Counted from the first letter of the stretch, positions 43,584 to 55,275 are shown. The stretch is DNA of 64,000 nt from Ochromonas danica (GCA_015146655.1 VKHL01000077.1:1-64000); one strand, 5' to 3'. The notes: generated by a model from the letters alone, not told the origin. Translations and numbers: made by a program.

Positions 43584-46500
43584 CTAGTAACGAGAAATAG
43601 CTCTCCATTTATTCAATACGTCTTCAACATTCTTCGTGCTTTCTTCATCTTCTGTCTTACTTACACGAGCTTGATTGATCATTAATAACAATTGAGTAAT
43701 ATCTTGTCCTGTACGACCTTTTCCTTTAGAAGGTGACTTTGGTTTTGTCGTTTGTGAGAAATCTCCTGACTTGTTATTCGATGATGATGTGAGATCTCGT
43801 TTCTCAGATCGAGTTAGAGCTGGAAGAGTTTTGGATTGACTTGGTAGACGGAATTGTATCATATCTGGGATACCTTTCCCACGACTCCCTCGTCCACTAC
43901 CACGTTCACCATTATTTCCATTAGCATTGTTGTTGTTGTTATTATTATTATTGTTGTTGTTGTTGTTGTTGTTATTATTAACAGCAGAGTTGTCTTTGGG
44001 ACCTTTCCCTTCTGTCTTATCAATGGTTGTCATACTTTCTTCTTCTGTCAAAGCAGGTGCTGAATTATAATCATCAGCATTATTTAATTGTATTAGAGTA
44101 TGAGCATCAATATCCACTTCACATTCTTGTTTAGGATAAAGTTGAGTAACAAGTGAAAGATGATCATCAGCATCTTCACGAGGTTTAAGAAGATCAATAT
44201 GTAATGGTGCTATCCCCATAGCATCTTCTACAACTTCAGGAGTTGTTTGATTATGTAAAGTTAGATTAACTTCCGTTGTTAATCGTTCTAATTTATGTCT
44301 TCGAAAAGAAGTTGAAGATCGTAATAAACTATTTCGTTTTGGTTTAATACGACGTTCTGTTTCATTATTATCATTCTCTTCAGATAGAGTGGTAGTAGTA
44401 GTAGTAGAAGAAGCATTCAATATGCTATTACTCTCTGACCGCACCAACTGTTGTTGTTGTTGTTGTGATGGTGATAATGCTTGTTGTTGTGGGGTACCAT
44501 CTTGTTGTTGTTTGGTGGATTGTTGTGTTTCTTCTGATATTTCATCTAAACGAATTTCAACATAATATTTTCCTAATTCAATATCTTTTTCTTCAAATGA
44601 TAATTCTACTTGACTTGTTCCTTTCAAGAAATCTGTACAAATAGCTGCTGGTGATATATTTTTAGCTTTTCCTTCTTTTTGTTTTGTTCGTGCGCCATTC
44701 TCCCAACTTTCTGCTTCTAATTCTTTTAATAATCCTTGTGACATAGATAAATCACTTTCTTTACGTATCTCTGCTAAGATAATATTAATCGCTTCTGTTT
44801 CTACGAGTAGACTACGTAAATCTTTATTATAGGTTAATAATTTAATAGCAGCAGCACAATTAATTCGAATAAGTTTGGTCTCATTAGGTGCGATAGAAGA
44901 AGAAGAGGAGGAAGAAGAAGAAGGTGGTAGAGCGACATTTGCTAATCCAACTAATCGATCAAATGATTGATTTGCCATTTGAATCAAGACAGTTAATACT
45001 CCTTCATCTACCATTTGTCTTTGATTAGCAACAATTGTTAATAAATTACGTAATGCTGCTGAACAACGAAGGTAGTAATCATAAGTAAAATTATACGAAG
45101 CATAAGCAGGTATCTTACGATGTTCAATCATGAAACAAAGAATAGGTGTACAACCATCTTGCACAATACGTGAACTATTCGTTTTACCAGTTGCTAAATG
45201 ACAAATGGCATTAATTGCTAATTTCGCCATTTTTTGATCTTTTTGTGTTTCAGGCCATAATCGTACAATGACATCTACAATACCTGCTGATACTAACATT
45301 TGTTGTACATCAACCTCTGTAGTCAGATTATAAAGACATGCTTGTAGATGATGAATTAGAATAGAACGTGATGATGATGAATAAGAACGATTGTTGATTT
45401 GATTGTTGGAAGATACTGAAGGAGAAGCAGCAGTCATACGATGAGATGGTGAACTTGGTAGACTTCCCATCATATTATTAGTATTACTATAAGTACTAAT
45501 AGCCCCACCTATAAAACTATTATTTCCACCTATAGACATAACTCCTCCATTACTATTCCCACCAATAACACCACCAACACCATTACTAGTTGAATCATTA
45601 GAATCACCACTACCTTTTTCTAACTCTTCATAAGCATCTAAAATATTTTGAATAAATGTCACAATTTGTTGATCAACTAATCGCATAATATTCTCTGGTG
45701 CACAACTAATATAATATAATGCTTCCACAATAGCAAGAATTAATGTTGAATTACGTACTTCTAAAATTCGTTCAAATCTTTCAATCATATGATCATCTAA
45801 GACTTTTGGTCTCATTTTAGGATTATTAGCAATATTATTAATCATGGAGATATAAGCTAATGAAATACGATGATCAGCTGAAAAGATCGCACCATGATCA
45901 ATAGCATTTAACATTCCACTATCGACAATAGCAACACGACTATTTTCTGATTGTGATGCTAGACATAATGAAACAACAGCTAAAGCATGTAATTCTTCAT
46001 CTTGTTGATTCATCTCTTTCATTGATAAAACCATTTCACGAACACGTTCTACCATTTCTGTACGAAATTTCTCATCATTTTCATTGGTAGCTAATAATAA
46101 ATTTGTTAAAATACGTGCAGCTGGTCGAACAATACGCATTTCTTTAGCACGTAACATTTGTAATACTGTGGATCGTGCTACTGTTGATGTAATGACATCA
46201 CGTGCAAACTTACAAGATAGTCTACATAATGCTTTACAACAAAGTTCTTGTAAGTCATCATCCTGTGCAGATGATAATTTAGATAATCCCCAAATTACAC
46301 CATCTTTTACCATAGAAGCATATAAAGAACGATCAGCCATTAGATTCACTAATGCTTTCACACAAATAATACGACTTGCAATCTGATCGGATGTAATCAA
46401 AGAAGTAATTAATAAAGTTGGTACAATCCCTGCTTTAACAATAGCAGCTTCACTACCAGGTTGGTATGACATATTACAAACAATACTAATACATCCTCGA

Positions 46501-48542
46501 CGTAATGCTTCATCTCGTTCTGATGCTAAAGCAATAATATAAGGAATGGGTGAAAGTGATAATAATTTACGACATAGATTAATACTATGTGATAAATTAC
46601 TTAATGCTATCACAACACGTCTTTGTGTTAATCGATCATCAATACATGATAATTCTAATAATACTTTTAATACTTCTTGTGATGTTAAATCATCTAATTG
46701 ATCAAAATAATTACCTTGTAAAGATAATCTTGAGATAATTCCTGCACAAATAACTTTTGTTTCAATACGTTGTGTTAACTTGATTACAGGTGTTAATGCA
46801 CCCACTTCTAACATCTTCTCTGCACCTTGTACATCTTTGGATAAATGATAAAGTGATAAAGCACAATATTTCTTTACTTCTACTACTGCTTCTTCACGAT
46901 TTAACATATCAATTAACATTGGAATAGCTGGTGAACAATCAACTACACGATTTGATGCTAAACATGCTATCGCACCTGAACAGAATAATTGCGTGAGGAT
47001 TGTACCACGTTTACATAAATCAAGTAAAGAAGGTAATAGAATACTTTCAAACGTGACAAGATCACAATAGTTAGCATCCGCTAGTTGATAAAAGGCAAAC
47101 GCACACCATTCTTGTATTAATGAATCTAAAGTATGATGTGCTAATGTGAAGATGACTTGATGTACTTTTTCATCAACTAACATTTGTAATGCTATACGAT
47201 GTTGAAATAGAGAACAAAGTGATTCAATACAGAATTGTTCGATAGTCAAATCATCTATTCCCATTAAAGAAATAATAGATGATCCTATACCAGCTTCTAC
47301 TAATCGTTCTGCTATATCTTTATCACCACTTAATACTCGTAATGTTTTCGCAGCAATTTGACCTAGAAATACCTTACTACTTGCTTCTTGACATATACGT
47401 AATATTAAAGGAAAAGATGAACTATTCATAGTCTTTCTTCGAAAAGAACGATCTTTCGAGAGGAAATATAAACACTTCGCTGCTAAAACACGAACTTTCT
47501 CTGTGGTATCATGTGCCATTTGTCCTATGATAGTAATGACATCAATATCTAATAGTTTAGTTCTTGCTCTAGCATCAGTTGTAAAATTCTTTAACATCTC
47601 TGTTGCCATCATTCGTAATTGATCATTACTAGAATTATAATATCGTTCAACAATCTTCAAACAACCATCTTCAACTAGCCGTTGTTGATTTCCACGTAAT
47701 GCTGACAGATTGCATAAAGCAGATAGTAAGAGTAATTCTTGATGAAGTGTGAGAGTATTATGCGTATGGAAATAGAGTAACGCTTCTGTAACATCTTCAA
47801 TACGAGCAAATCGATCAGGAACACAAGACACATTCACTAACGTCTTTAAACAGACATCTAATGTCTCTGGGCATGCTGCTGCTATATTCAGAATAGTAAA
47901 AGGAACACCTTCTTTCACCATTTTAAATTCATAACTGGGTACACAACAAAGATTACAAATGGCTTTACAGCAATCACTTTTAATTTCTCGTATATTGGTA
48001 TTTGTGGATAAAGCAATTAAGATTGATAATGATCCTTCATCTAACATACGTGCTCTTATCGATGATTCTGTAGAAAGTGAAGCAAAAGCAGAAGCACATC
48101 TTAATTGAATCAACTTATCATGATGTGTAGCTAATTCAATTAAAATTGGAATAGCACCATCTTGTACAATGCTAACACGTTTTTCATGTTTTGTTGCTAA
48201 TGTTGCTAATGATAATGCATATCGACGATTTTTTTCTAAATTAGATGACATAGAATTAACCGATTCAATTGATTTAGAGGTGACAGAACTTTGCTCTTCT
48301 AATTCAGTCGTCTTTTGTCTCAACTCTGCACGTATTCGCGGTAATTCAGATTCATCTTTACTAAATCTTGATAATAGCATAAAACCATAGGTTTCGACTG
48401 CAGTGGAATCAGCAACTACTGTCTTGCCTTTCAAAATGGATTGAATGGCAGTGATATTTCGTAATTGTTCAATTGCTTCTTCATGAGTGGAGGATCGACG
48501 CATTCGTGTCATAATTCCATGATTATGATGTCCATGTGACAT
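43584..48542 (-). CDS. giant armadillo-repeat protein (1652 aa), intronless
   Basis: A single uninterrupted frame of 1652 codons. From residue ~100 to ~900 it consists of tandem ARM repeats of about 42 residues, each with a helix like GAIPILIELATHHDKLIQLRCASAFASLS. A low-complexity Ser/Asn/Gly linker (about 955-1040) and two or three more ARM repeats follow. The last third is disordered and has poly-Ser, poly-Gln and an Asn run of about 20. ARM arrays form a superhelix that binds partner proteins; the partner is unknown. Its codons look more AT-rich than those of neighbours such as ABCA. No intron is needed or suggested, unlike most genes in the window. The start MSHGHHNHG is the first ATG of the frame. 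Confidence 0.9.
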   Translation of the reverse strand: MSHGHHNHGIMTRMRRSSTHEEAIEQLRNITAIQSILKGKTVVADSTAVETYGFMLLSRFSKDESELPRIRAELRQKTTELEEQSSVTSKSIESVNSMSSNLEKNRRYALSLATLATKHEKRVSIVQDGAIPILIELATHHDKLIQLRCASAFASLSTESSIRARMLDEGSLSILIALSTNTNIREIKSDCCKAICNLCCVPSYEFKMVKEGVPFTILNIAAACPETLDVCLKTLVNVSCVPDRFARIEDVTEALLYFHTHNTLTLHQELLLLSALCNLSALRGNQQRLVEDGCLKIVERYYNSSNDQLRMMATEMLKNFTTDARARTKLLDIDVITIIGQMAHDTTEKVRVLAAKCLYFLSKDRSFRRKTMNSSSFPLILRICQEASSKVFLGQIAAKTLRVLSGDKDIAERLVEAGIGSSIISLMGIDDLTIEQFCIESLCSLFQHRIALQMLVDEKVHQVIFTLAHHTLDSLIQEWCAFAFYQLADANYCDLVTFESILLPSLLDLCKRGTILTQLFCSGAIACLASNRVVDCSPAIPMLIDMLNREEAVVEVKKYCALSLYHLSKDVQGAEKMLEVGALTPVIKLTQRIETKVICAGIISRLSLQGNYFDQLDDLTSQEVLKVLLELSCIDDRLTQRRVVIALSNLSHSINLCRKLLSLSPIPYIIALASERDEALRRGCISIVCNMSYQPGSEAAIVKAGIVPTLLITSLITSDQIASRIICVKALVNLMADRSLYASMVKDGVIWGLSKLSSAQDDDLQELCCKALCRLSCKFARDVITSTVARSTVLQMLRAKEMRIVRPAARILTNLLLATNENDEKFRTEMVERVREMVLSMKEMNQQDEELHALAVVSLCLASQSENSRVAIVDSGMLNAIDHGAIFSADHRISLAYISMINNIANNPKMRPKVLDDHMIERFERILEVRNSTLILAIVEALYYISCAPENIMRLVDQQIVTFIQNILDAYEELEKGSGDSNDSTSNGVGGVIGGNSNGGVMSIGGNNSFIGGAISTYSNTNNMMGSLPSSPSHRMTAASPSVSSNNQINNRSYSSSSRSILIHHLQACLYNLTTEVDVQQMLVSAGIVDVIVRLWPETQKDQKMAKLAINAICHLATGKTNSSRIVQDGCTPILCFMIEHRKIPAYASYNFTYDYYLRCSAALRNLLTIVANQRQMVDEGVLTVLIQMANQSFDRLVGLANVALPPSSSSSSSSSIAPNETKLIRINCAAAIKLLTYNKDLRSLLVETEAINIILAEIRKESDLSMSQGLLKELEAESWENGARTKQKEGKAKNISPAAICTDFLKGTSQVELSFEEKDIELGKYYVEIRLDEISEETQQSTKQQQDGTPQQQALSPSQQQQQQLVRSESNSILNASSTTTTTTLSEENDNNETERRIKPKRNSLLRSSTSFRRHKLERLTTEVNLTLHNQTTPEVVEDAMGIAPLHIDLLKPREDADDHLSLVTQLYPKQECEVDIDAHTLIQLNNADDYNSAPALTEEESMTTIDKTEGKGPKDNSAVNNNNNNNNNNNNNNNNNNANGNNGERGSGRGSRGKGIPDMIQFRLPSQSKTLPALTRSEKRDLTSSSNNKSGDFSQTTKPKSPSKGKGRTGQDITQLLLMINQARVSKTEDEESTKNVEDVLNKWRAISRY

Positions 48543-48774
48543 TTTGCTTTTTTTGAATCAATAGGGTGAGATGAGGTGGTAATGCAATGTTTGGTGAAAA
48601 ACACAATGACACCAATGGCAATAATGATGACAACAACAACAACAAGTAAAAAGAGAGATAATCTTAATTCTAAAGAACTTGATAGATCACAGGAGAGTAG
48701 TATTATTCTTTTCTTTTTTTAAACTGATGATCACTTGTTGGTTATTTCTATCACTCTCTGTGTCAAACACTCAG

Positions 48775-48811
<37 letters not shown>
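48775..48811. repeat. (ACA)n trinucleotide microsatellite
   Basis: A perfect run of about 12 ACA units upstream of the ARM-repeat gene. Confidence 0.95.
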
Positions 48812-49734
48812 AACGACAAAAACAGCAGAAAACAACAGCACAGACAGTGAAACGGTTGCGGGAGAGTTATGTAATTACCTAAGTTTTGCTGTTGTTTGTT
48901 TCCTGTAATTTCTCGCGAAGGTTTACTATGACAAGCAGAGTAACACCATGCTATACTATGCTGCAATAGAGCACAATAAGCATTATACATGCTCTATATG
49001 CATCCAGCGCTGTCTATGTCAGTTTATGGGGAGGTGTGAGGAGCTATGTTCTATATTGTTAACATGGGTGCACCTCACGGAAATGCGGAATATGGATGAT
49101 GATGATGATGATGATGATGTGGAGAGCGGACACCAATCAAACAAGCTTGGTGAGAGTCCATGACGGAACTATTACAATATCATAATGAGTAATGATTGGG
49201 TGGGTTGTCTGAAATGATGGAAGAGAAGGACACACAGCTCTGTGCTTGGCTGCATGCGAAGGCTTTTCGCCATCTGGTTGGCCAAAGAACTCGATGGATG
49301 TGGACTATTATCGAATAGATATGTTTTGTTTGGCTGCATTATGATGGGATTGATAACGTCTTAACCATATCGTCATCGTCACCTTCTGTGTTATCTCAAT
49401 ATTCACATAAACTTTATGTCATCCTCTATTAGTCGATTTATATACACTTCAAGACAAACACACTTTGATGTGTTATTTTAATATTTGAGATAATACATCA
49501 CTTAATTTACTAATAAGCCAGTAATTCTGCACGGTAAAGTGGAGGGATAGTCTACAAGATACTGTATTTTGTCACTTACTATAGTGGTCTTTCCCCCAAC
49601 TTGGAACTCCAAGTCTACCATCTGTATATATTTGAATGATAAAACAACAACAAATCCTTTAAATGAGGTTTCATTCGAACTAGCAGCGCTGAGCTACACG
49701 ATCGAATAGACGATTTCAATAAGTGACATATTTA
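48812..49734. other. intergenic, with (GAT)n at 49095-49119
   Basis: No gene supported. A GAT trinucleotide run of about eight units is present. Short frames lack domains. Confidence 0.55.
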
Positions 49735-50865
49735 TCAAAAACTACTGCAATTGACAAAGACATTACGAGAGATCAACTTAGATACTTCTGTTTTCAATAT
49801 CTGCCGAAAATTGATATCACTATACAACAAATCATAATCAATCAATGGAAGAGAGAAATTCAACAAAGTGGGCAAAGCAGCCTCAGAATTGCTATACAAA
49901 GTTCGATTTGCATAATGTAAATCAAACTCTTGTCTCTTCTTTACACTGAACTCCTTCCACGGTTCAAATTTAGAATGATAACTGGGAAGAAGATCAAGAT
50001 AACTTACGTATTCACGAGCTAGACCATCCAAATTCTCAATTGCAATATGGACGGGGAGTGAGTCATAGACGGGGTTGACTGTGCATCCTCTCATCCAAGC
50101 CATCTCTCGAAATAACATCAAGACTTCATACACCCTCTTCTCTCTTGCAGCATTTTCTCGTTCATGAAAAACATTAGGAAGTTCGGCACAAGGCACTTTC
50201 AACATCTCACAGATTAGGACAGCAGCTAAGTCCTTCCCGGCGGCACTGACTCCAGCATAATCAATAATAGTTAGTGCATCGTATCCAAAGACATCTTCAT
50301 ACTTCTTTAATAACCCTACAAAATCGGATACAAAATATCGAAAGCCTGGTTGATCAAATATAACAGATATGAAATACGGGAAAGAACACAATTTGGAATA
50401 GGACCTCTTGGCAAATTCTCCGTAAGCAGAATACAAGCGCATAAACCAATCCCGATAGACAGCCACGATGCGAATCTGAACATCTTGAGAAGCAAATAAG
50501 TCGCGCAGATGACGAATAGATTTAGGCTTTAACTTGACGAAAGTTTCCGAGGAGACAATGGTGATGGGATGGTGAGCCAGACAATTGTTGATCCCAGCAA
50601 ACAGTTCACTGTTGCTGCGATTTAAGTGCTCACCATTGGACAACTTGAAGGCTAGTGGATGAAACAATTTTGCATCCTCAGCTGGCCAACATACTCCATG
50701 CTGTGACAAATTGGCCGCAAGGCGAGTTAAGACGGTTTGAATATGTGTCGTTCCTGTTTTATGAGGTCCAATATGAATATAAAGAGTTTTGGTGGCAAAG
50801 ATTAGATTCCATAGTGAAAAAGAAAGAATGGCAAAAAGAGAGAGGATAGGATTACGATGGAACAT
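49735..50865 (-). CDS. sulfotransferase-like type II membrane or secreted protein
   Basis: A single exon. The start at 50865 gives MFHRNPILSLFAILSFSLW, a signal anchor; the frame is open further upstream to 51009 but that part is basic and unlikely to be translated. About 376 aa. Immediately after the anchor is LYIHIGPHKTGTTHIQ, the PAPS-binding 5'-phosphosulfate loop (PKTGTT in family members). A second segment, IVAVYRDWFMRLYSAYGEF, corresponds to the 3'-phosphate-binding helix with its conserved Arg and Ser. In this family the enzyme transfers sulfate from PAPS to carbohydrates in the Golgi. The acceptor is unknown. Several NxS/T sites are present. Confidence 0.75.
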   Translation of the reverse strand: MFHRNPILSLFAILSFSLWNLIFATKTLYIHIGPHKTGTTHIQTVLTRLAANLSQHGVCWPAEDAKLFHPLAFKLSNGEHLNRSNSELFAGINNCLAHHPITIVSSETFVKLKPKSIRHLRDLFASQDVQIRIVAVYRDWFMRLYSAYGEFAKRSYSKLCSFPYFISVIFDQPGFRYFVSDFVGLLKKYEDVFGYDALTIIDYAGVSAAGKDLAAVLICEMLKVPCAELPNVFHERENAAREKRVYEVLMLFREMAWMRGCTVNPVYDSLPVHIAIENLDGLAREYVSYLDLLPSYHSKFEPWKEFSVKKRQEFDLHYANRTLYSNSEAALPTLLNFSLPLIDYDLLYSDINFRQILKTEVSKLISRNVFVNCSSF

Positions 50866-51168
50866 TTTGTACCTGCCATGTAATTTAATGCACTTCCCCG
50901 AATGGCGGAAGCGAGCCGTTTTCGGCCTTCTAGACTTTTCGTTTGGATTTCTGGATTGGGGGGATTTTGAACATTCCCAAATTCGAAGAGATAGGTCGAC
51001 CTTCGTCACCTGATGACGGGTTGCTTGGTGGCGATCTTAAAGCAGATGTTGCATGTTTTAATGCGATGGAGATGACCAAGAGAATTTGGAACAAAGGAGT
51101 TAACAAATCAAGACCGACACAATTAACTTAAGAAGGACAGACTCAGATTCACAAAATGAACATGTGGC

Positions 51169-51981
51169 ATGGGCAAACAACAAAGATTATCCAGTCAAAC
51201 TGAGACAACCTTGATTGTCAATGTCACTTTGGTACTTTTAGAACTCAAAGATGCTTATTTGATTGATTGCTGTCAGTTCTCAATAGAGGATTGTATTAAA
51301 TTTCTCTCCCGCCTCACACTGCCAGCATCCGTACGAGATCTGCTTCTTATCGAAGTTGACATGGATATCTTCATTGTAAATCGGAACGTTCTTAAAGAGA
51401 AGATGAACAGAGTTGATCAAGACCTTATTATTGACCTTAGTGGGGATTCTCCATCGTGTGGTGGTGGGTGGCAGGGAAATATCGCCACAGCTTTCTCGCT
51501 CGAAGGAGAAGATAACATTATCAATGACTTTTCTGTGCTTCGAATAGGACGAGAATGTGAGGTGTATAGTCTGCTGGGTGGAGGACCAGGCCTAGCTGGC
51601 TGGTTGCTGGGCTATGCCTGCATTTACAGTATCACTCTGCCCAACCCCCAAGACAAGGAAAACAGTGACAATGATTGGCAAGAGGCCTATGCACGTGCTA
51701 GTCTTCTCCTTTCTTATCAAAGCTTATATAAAGTTAAGGTAGTAGCCACTTTTAATCCATGTCTGCATGGTCAAAAAGAGGTAATCTGCTCGGAGTTCAC
51801 GTTCCCCTCTTCACTTGTTGAAAAAGGCTTTCTCACTGTGGAAACAATTCTGAGAAAATTGGCTCTTCCACAGAGATTAGAACAAGCACAAGGAGTTTTG
51901 CAGCAAGCCCGGTGGAACACTGCCTGTCTTGATCTGCAAGCCGAGGTGGATCTTATCACATCCCAAGCAATTTCTTTGTAG
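51169..51981 (+). CDS. conserved protein, possibly UPF0739 (C1orf74)-like
   Basis: A single exon of 270 aa without signal or membrane segments. An N-terminal alpha/beta region contains DLLLIEVDMDIFIVN. A central segment, LLGGGPGLAGWLLGYACIYSI, is followed by YKVKVVATFNP and SEFTFPSSL. The order and the LGYxxxYxI feature recall the UPF0739/C1orf74 family (DUF4504), whose function is unknown. The match is from memory of a few residues, so it is tentative. The gene is divergent to the sulfotransferase, with about 300 bp between starts. Confidence 0.6.
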   Translation: MGKQQRLSSQTETTLIVNVTLVLLELKDAYLIDCCQFSIEDCIKFLSRLTLPASVRDLLLIEVDMDIFIVNRNVLKEKMNRVDQDLIIDLSGDSPSCGGGWQGNIATAFSLEGEDNIINDFSVLRIGRECEVYSLLGGGPGLAGWLLGYACIYSITLPNPQDKENSDNDWQEAYARASLLLSYQSLYKVKVVATFNPCLHGQKEVICSEFTFPSSLVEKGFLTVETILRKLALPQRLEQAQGVLQQARWNTACLDLQAEVDLITSQAISL

Positions 51982-52128
51982 AGACTTCAGCTTCCCGGAC
52001 AATTTATTTGGATAACAAGGATATTTATGACTTGTGCTGTAATTTGGTGTATATGTGTATATTTGTTTTCGATATAAAAACTTTCATGAGAACAATTATA
52101 TAATCCAAAAAACTGTAATACGAATGTT

Positions 52129-52662
52129 TTACAAGTGTGACTTGAAAAGGTTTGGTAAATCAGGACCGACAAGTGGGAAGATGAAGTAAACCAGCACAGC
52201 ACCAATGGCCAGTGAGGCCACGGGTCCCACTGGGAAGCTCCGCACAGCATCATCCACTTTACTCTCAGCAATCTCAGAGCTGCTGGCTGTTGCATATTCA
52301 TAGGTATTGATGAGAGGCTGGGATTGAGCCAGCTTCTTGGCTTTCTTTCGTTCTTCAGCTTCTTTCTCTTTCGCCAGACGTTCCTGTTCCAGTCTTAACC
52401 TCTCTCGCTCTTCAGCTTCCTTGCGCAATCGCTCAGCTTCTAATCGTGCTCTCTCAGCTTCAATTTTACGTTGCAATTCTGCTGAGCTTTCACACATTAA
52501 TCCCGCAGAGTCATCATCGATTTCCCAGAGATCATTTGATACCGTATGAACTTGGCATCTATGACTTCTTAAAATAGCATGAAGGCCTCTTAGAGGTTGA
52601 TGGAATGCATAAAATCCTTGGAAATAGAAAAAGATGCAAAAGATCAGCAGGAATCGTTTCAT
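52129..52662 (-). CDS. plastid-targeted coiled-coil protein with C-terminal membrane anchor
   Basis: A single exon, about 177 aa from the Met at 52662. The signal peptide FLLIFCIFFYFQGFYA is followed directly by FHQPLRGLHAILRSHRC, a Phe-led, Arg/His-rich stretch lacking acidic residues. This is the bipartite targeting layout of plastid proteins in ochrophytes (ASAFAP-like). Next comes a long charged coiled coil (QRKIEAERARLEAERLRKEA...EERKKAKKL) and a single transmembrane helix near the end (GPVASLAIGAVLVYFIF). The likely location is a plastid membrane with the coiled coil in the stroma or periplastid space. No family recognised. Confidence 0.65.
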   Translation of the reverse strand: MKRFLLIFCIFFYFQGFYAFHQPLRGLHAILRSHRCQVHTVSNDLWEIDDDSAGLMCESSAELQRKIEAERARLEAERLRKEAEERERLRLEQERLAKEKEAEERKKAKKLAQSQPLINTYEYATASSSEIAESKVDDAVRSFPVGPVASLAIGAVLVYFIFPLVGPDLPNLFKSHL

Positions 52663-53191
52663 GCTTTGCAATGATCTCTCCTCAACCTTTTCTTCTTGTT
52701 TGGTCTCTCGGTCATCTCACTTCACACACCTTTAACTTAATAAGATTGTATGCCAATTTAGAACTTACGCTTCTATTATGATGATTATGTTGAGAGATAT
52801 TCACGACTTGCCTGATCCGATCACATTCACGAACCTCTTAAGTCCATGTTGCTTAGTATCCATTTAGTCACCACACTCGTGCTCAATAAAAATTACCAAC
52901 GCCATGGGCCATGGCCTAGGCCATTTTAGGCCATTTACCACTAAATAGTCTGACATAACTCGAAGCGCGTACTCGAAATGCTCTCTTGCGAAAATCGCAT
53001 TTGCAGAGTTCTTGACTCTTCCGTTGACCGATGCCAGATGCCAGTATTGTTGCGTGGGGTGAATGGGTTGGATTGATTTCCCACCAGCAGCCACCACCTC
53101 TTGCCGCGTCTGGCATTAATCTGTTAAATGGAATGGAAATACTGTACAGGGATGAATGGTTATCAGTTATTTCATATTCTTTCAATAAAGA
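52663..53191. other. intergenic
   Basis: No gene supported. A minor GGCCATGGGCC-type palindrome with a GGCC repeat is seen around 52902-52933. Confidence 0.55.
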
Positions 53192-55275
53192 ATGTCCATC
53201 ATCACCTCAGTTAATACAATGCTCTCCTTTGCAAAGAGTTTGAAAAGAGGACTTAGATTGGACTATTTTCTTCTCTATGCACTAGGTTAACATTCCTTCT
53301 CCTTCTTCACAGTTGTTTGATCAATCAGTGCTGATGGTGCATCCACTTCTTTCACAGGAATCTGCATCATGGCAAGCAAGCCCATCTATTTATGGAACAC
53401 AGGTACCACTACCATCTGACTGTCCACTGATTGGTCTGCATAACTGATTGCGTTCCAACACAAAATTCTCTAATTATATCTGATTCTCAGGCATGAATCT
53501 GAAAGGCTTCTATCTCTTCATGATCGCAGTCTTGGTCTCTGCTCTGGTATATCTCATCATGGCCTGTAGTTTGGGTGAGATGGTCTCAATTGTTCCATTT
53601 TCTGGTGGCTGCTATGGTTATGTTCGCTGCACTCTTGGATCCACTCTAGGGTATCTTGTGGGTATGACTGAAGCAAGCAAGTATATCTTGTATTCATGCT
53701 CTAGTTGCTTTAGTGTTGGGGGTATCTTCCTGGTTACCTGGGAATTTGACCATAAAACATGGTTGCCTGTGATATGGTTATTATGCTATTTCTTTGCCAT
53801 AACTGTTTCCTTGGTGGGTAATAAGGTAATGTGGTGGGTCTTTGGTGCATTGGCTGTGTTCGTTCTAGTGAATGACTTCATCTTCATTTCTGGTTCTATG
53901 AAAAATGGACGAGAAACATATCTTGAGTCTGAGAATAACAAGTTAGAAACTGGCTTTGCAGACTTCTATGATATATTGCCCTATGCAGGATTGTTGTTTA
54001 TTGGAATTGATGATGTTCGCACCTGCACGAGTGATCTGGTGAGCAAATCCCACTCTCTTACATCTTTTGATCATTCTAATTATAGTCTTTGATTTAATTG
54101 CTTTGCAGTCAAGTAAAGTTGTACCTTGGATTATGATACTGGTCATGTGTACAATGATATTAATGAATACCAGTATCGTCGTGGCTGCTCGAGCATATGT
54201 ACTAGATCCTGCATTATTGTTGTTGGTTACTTTCCCAAATAATGTTGGCCTGGAAATTACCTTTCCACAGATCGATCGACGATATGTAAGCTTGTTTTGT
54301 CTCCCTGCGCTATTGGGGAATTTCTTGGGAATGGTTTATGCAGGGGGAAGACAAGTTCGATCGATGGCTGGCTCCGGATTGCTTCCAAGTTTTCTAGCCA
54401 CTGTACAGCAAGATGATGCCATTGTTGTCAATGTAGTCAGAGAAGGAAACAAAGAAGAACGAACCTTGTCTGAAAGCAACAGTGAGAAAGAGCAGATTCT
54501 TAAAGAAAAGGAACCTATTGTAGCAATGGTGATCTGTTCTATCATTAGCTACATCTTGTTGGTAATATGCTATGAGGAACTGGACTATACACACTTTTTG
54601 TTAATCATACTGCGAGTAGGTGGATTACAAGCTTGTATTGAATCTTGGGGAGCCATGTTTGCTTATATTGTATTTGCTACACGCTTTAGTAGTATGGAAA
54701 GAGGGTTTCGCAGTCCTTTTGGTATTACTGGTGCTGTCGTTGTTTTGGTTTACACGTTCATTTTAGCAGGTAGCCTGTTGCAATCCTCTTCCTTCAGCAC
54801 AGGAGACAATAAATACGTCGGTGTTGCAGAAGGGATCTATTTTGTGTTATGTATAGTTTACTATATTCTTGTTGTAAGACATAGACAGTTCTTCTCGAAG
54901 GAAGAACAAGATAGATTCATGAAAGCTTACGTCGTGAATGGTACGGTTATCTCTGCTATATCATTTTTCTGCCTTGATATAACAACTTACTGATTATGAT
55001 AACTACCTCGTAATGAAACAGCTAACAAGAAGAAACGTCGTGGACAAAGTAATAGTCGTGGTAACTCAAAGAAAAGCTCGCTGCGTGATTTGTGGACTCG
55101 TATCTCAATGAATATCGTCGGCTTGCCAACAGCAAATTCTCTTCAATCGTCGCTGAAAAGCAGAGGTTCAGATCGTCTTAATTCCTCTGTGCCTATGCTT
55201 TTACTGGGTCAGAACAAAGTCTCTCCGAGCACCGATGATCAACACGTCAAACAAGAGGTTCGCATTGTGCCTTAA
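53192..55275 (+). CDS. APC-superfamily transporter, EAT-like paralogue 2
   Basis: Five exons: 53192-53285, 53358-53402, 53491-54038, 54109-54940 and 55022-55275, all GT-AG, about 590 aa. Conserved blocks are SLGEMVSIVPFSGGCYGYVR, LGSTLGYLVGMTEASKYIL and GIDDVRTCTSD. The core is followed by FSKEEQDRFMKAYVVNGANKKKRRG and a Ser-rich tail. Exon 2 is exactly 45 nt, as in the paralogue at 60.9 kb, and all four intron positions agree with it. The N-terminus (MSIITSVNTMLSFAKSLKR) was fixed by aligning its first splice with the paralogue; ATG 53219 is a possible alternative. The substrate is probably ethanolamine or a small amino compound. Divergence from paralogue 3 is considerable, so the duplication is old. 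Confidence 0.82.
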
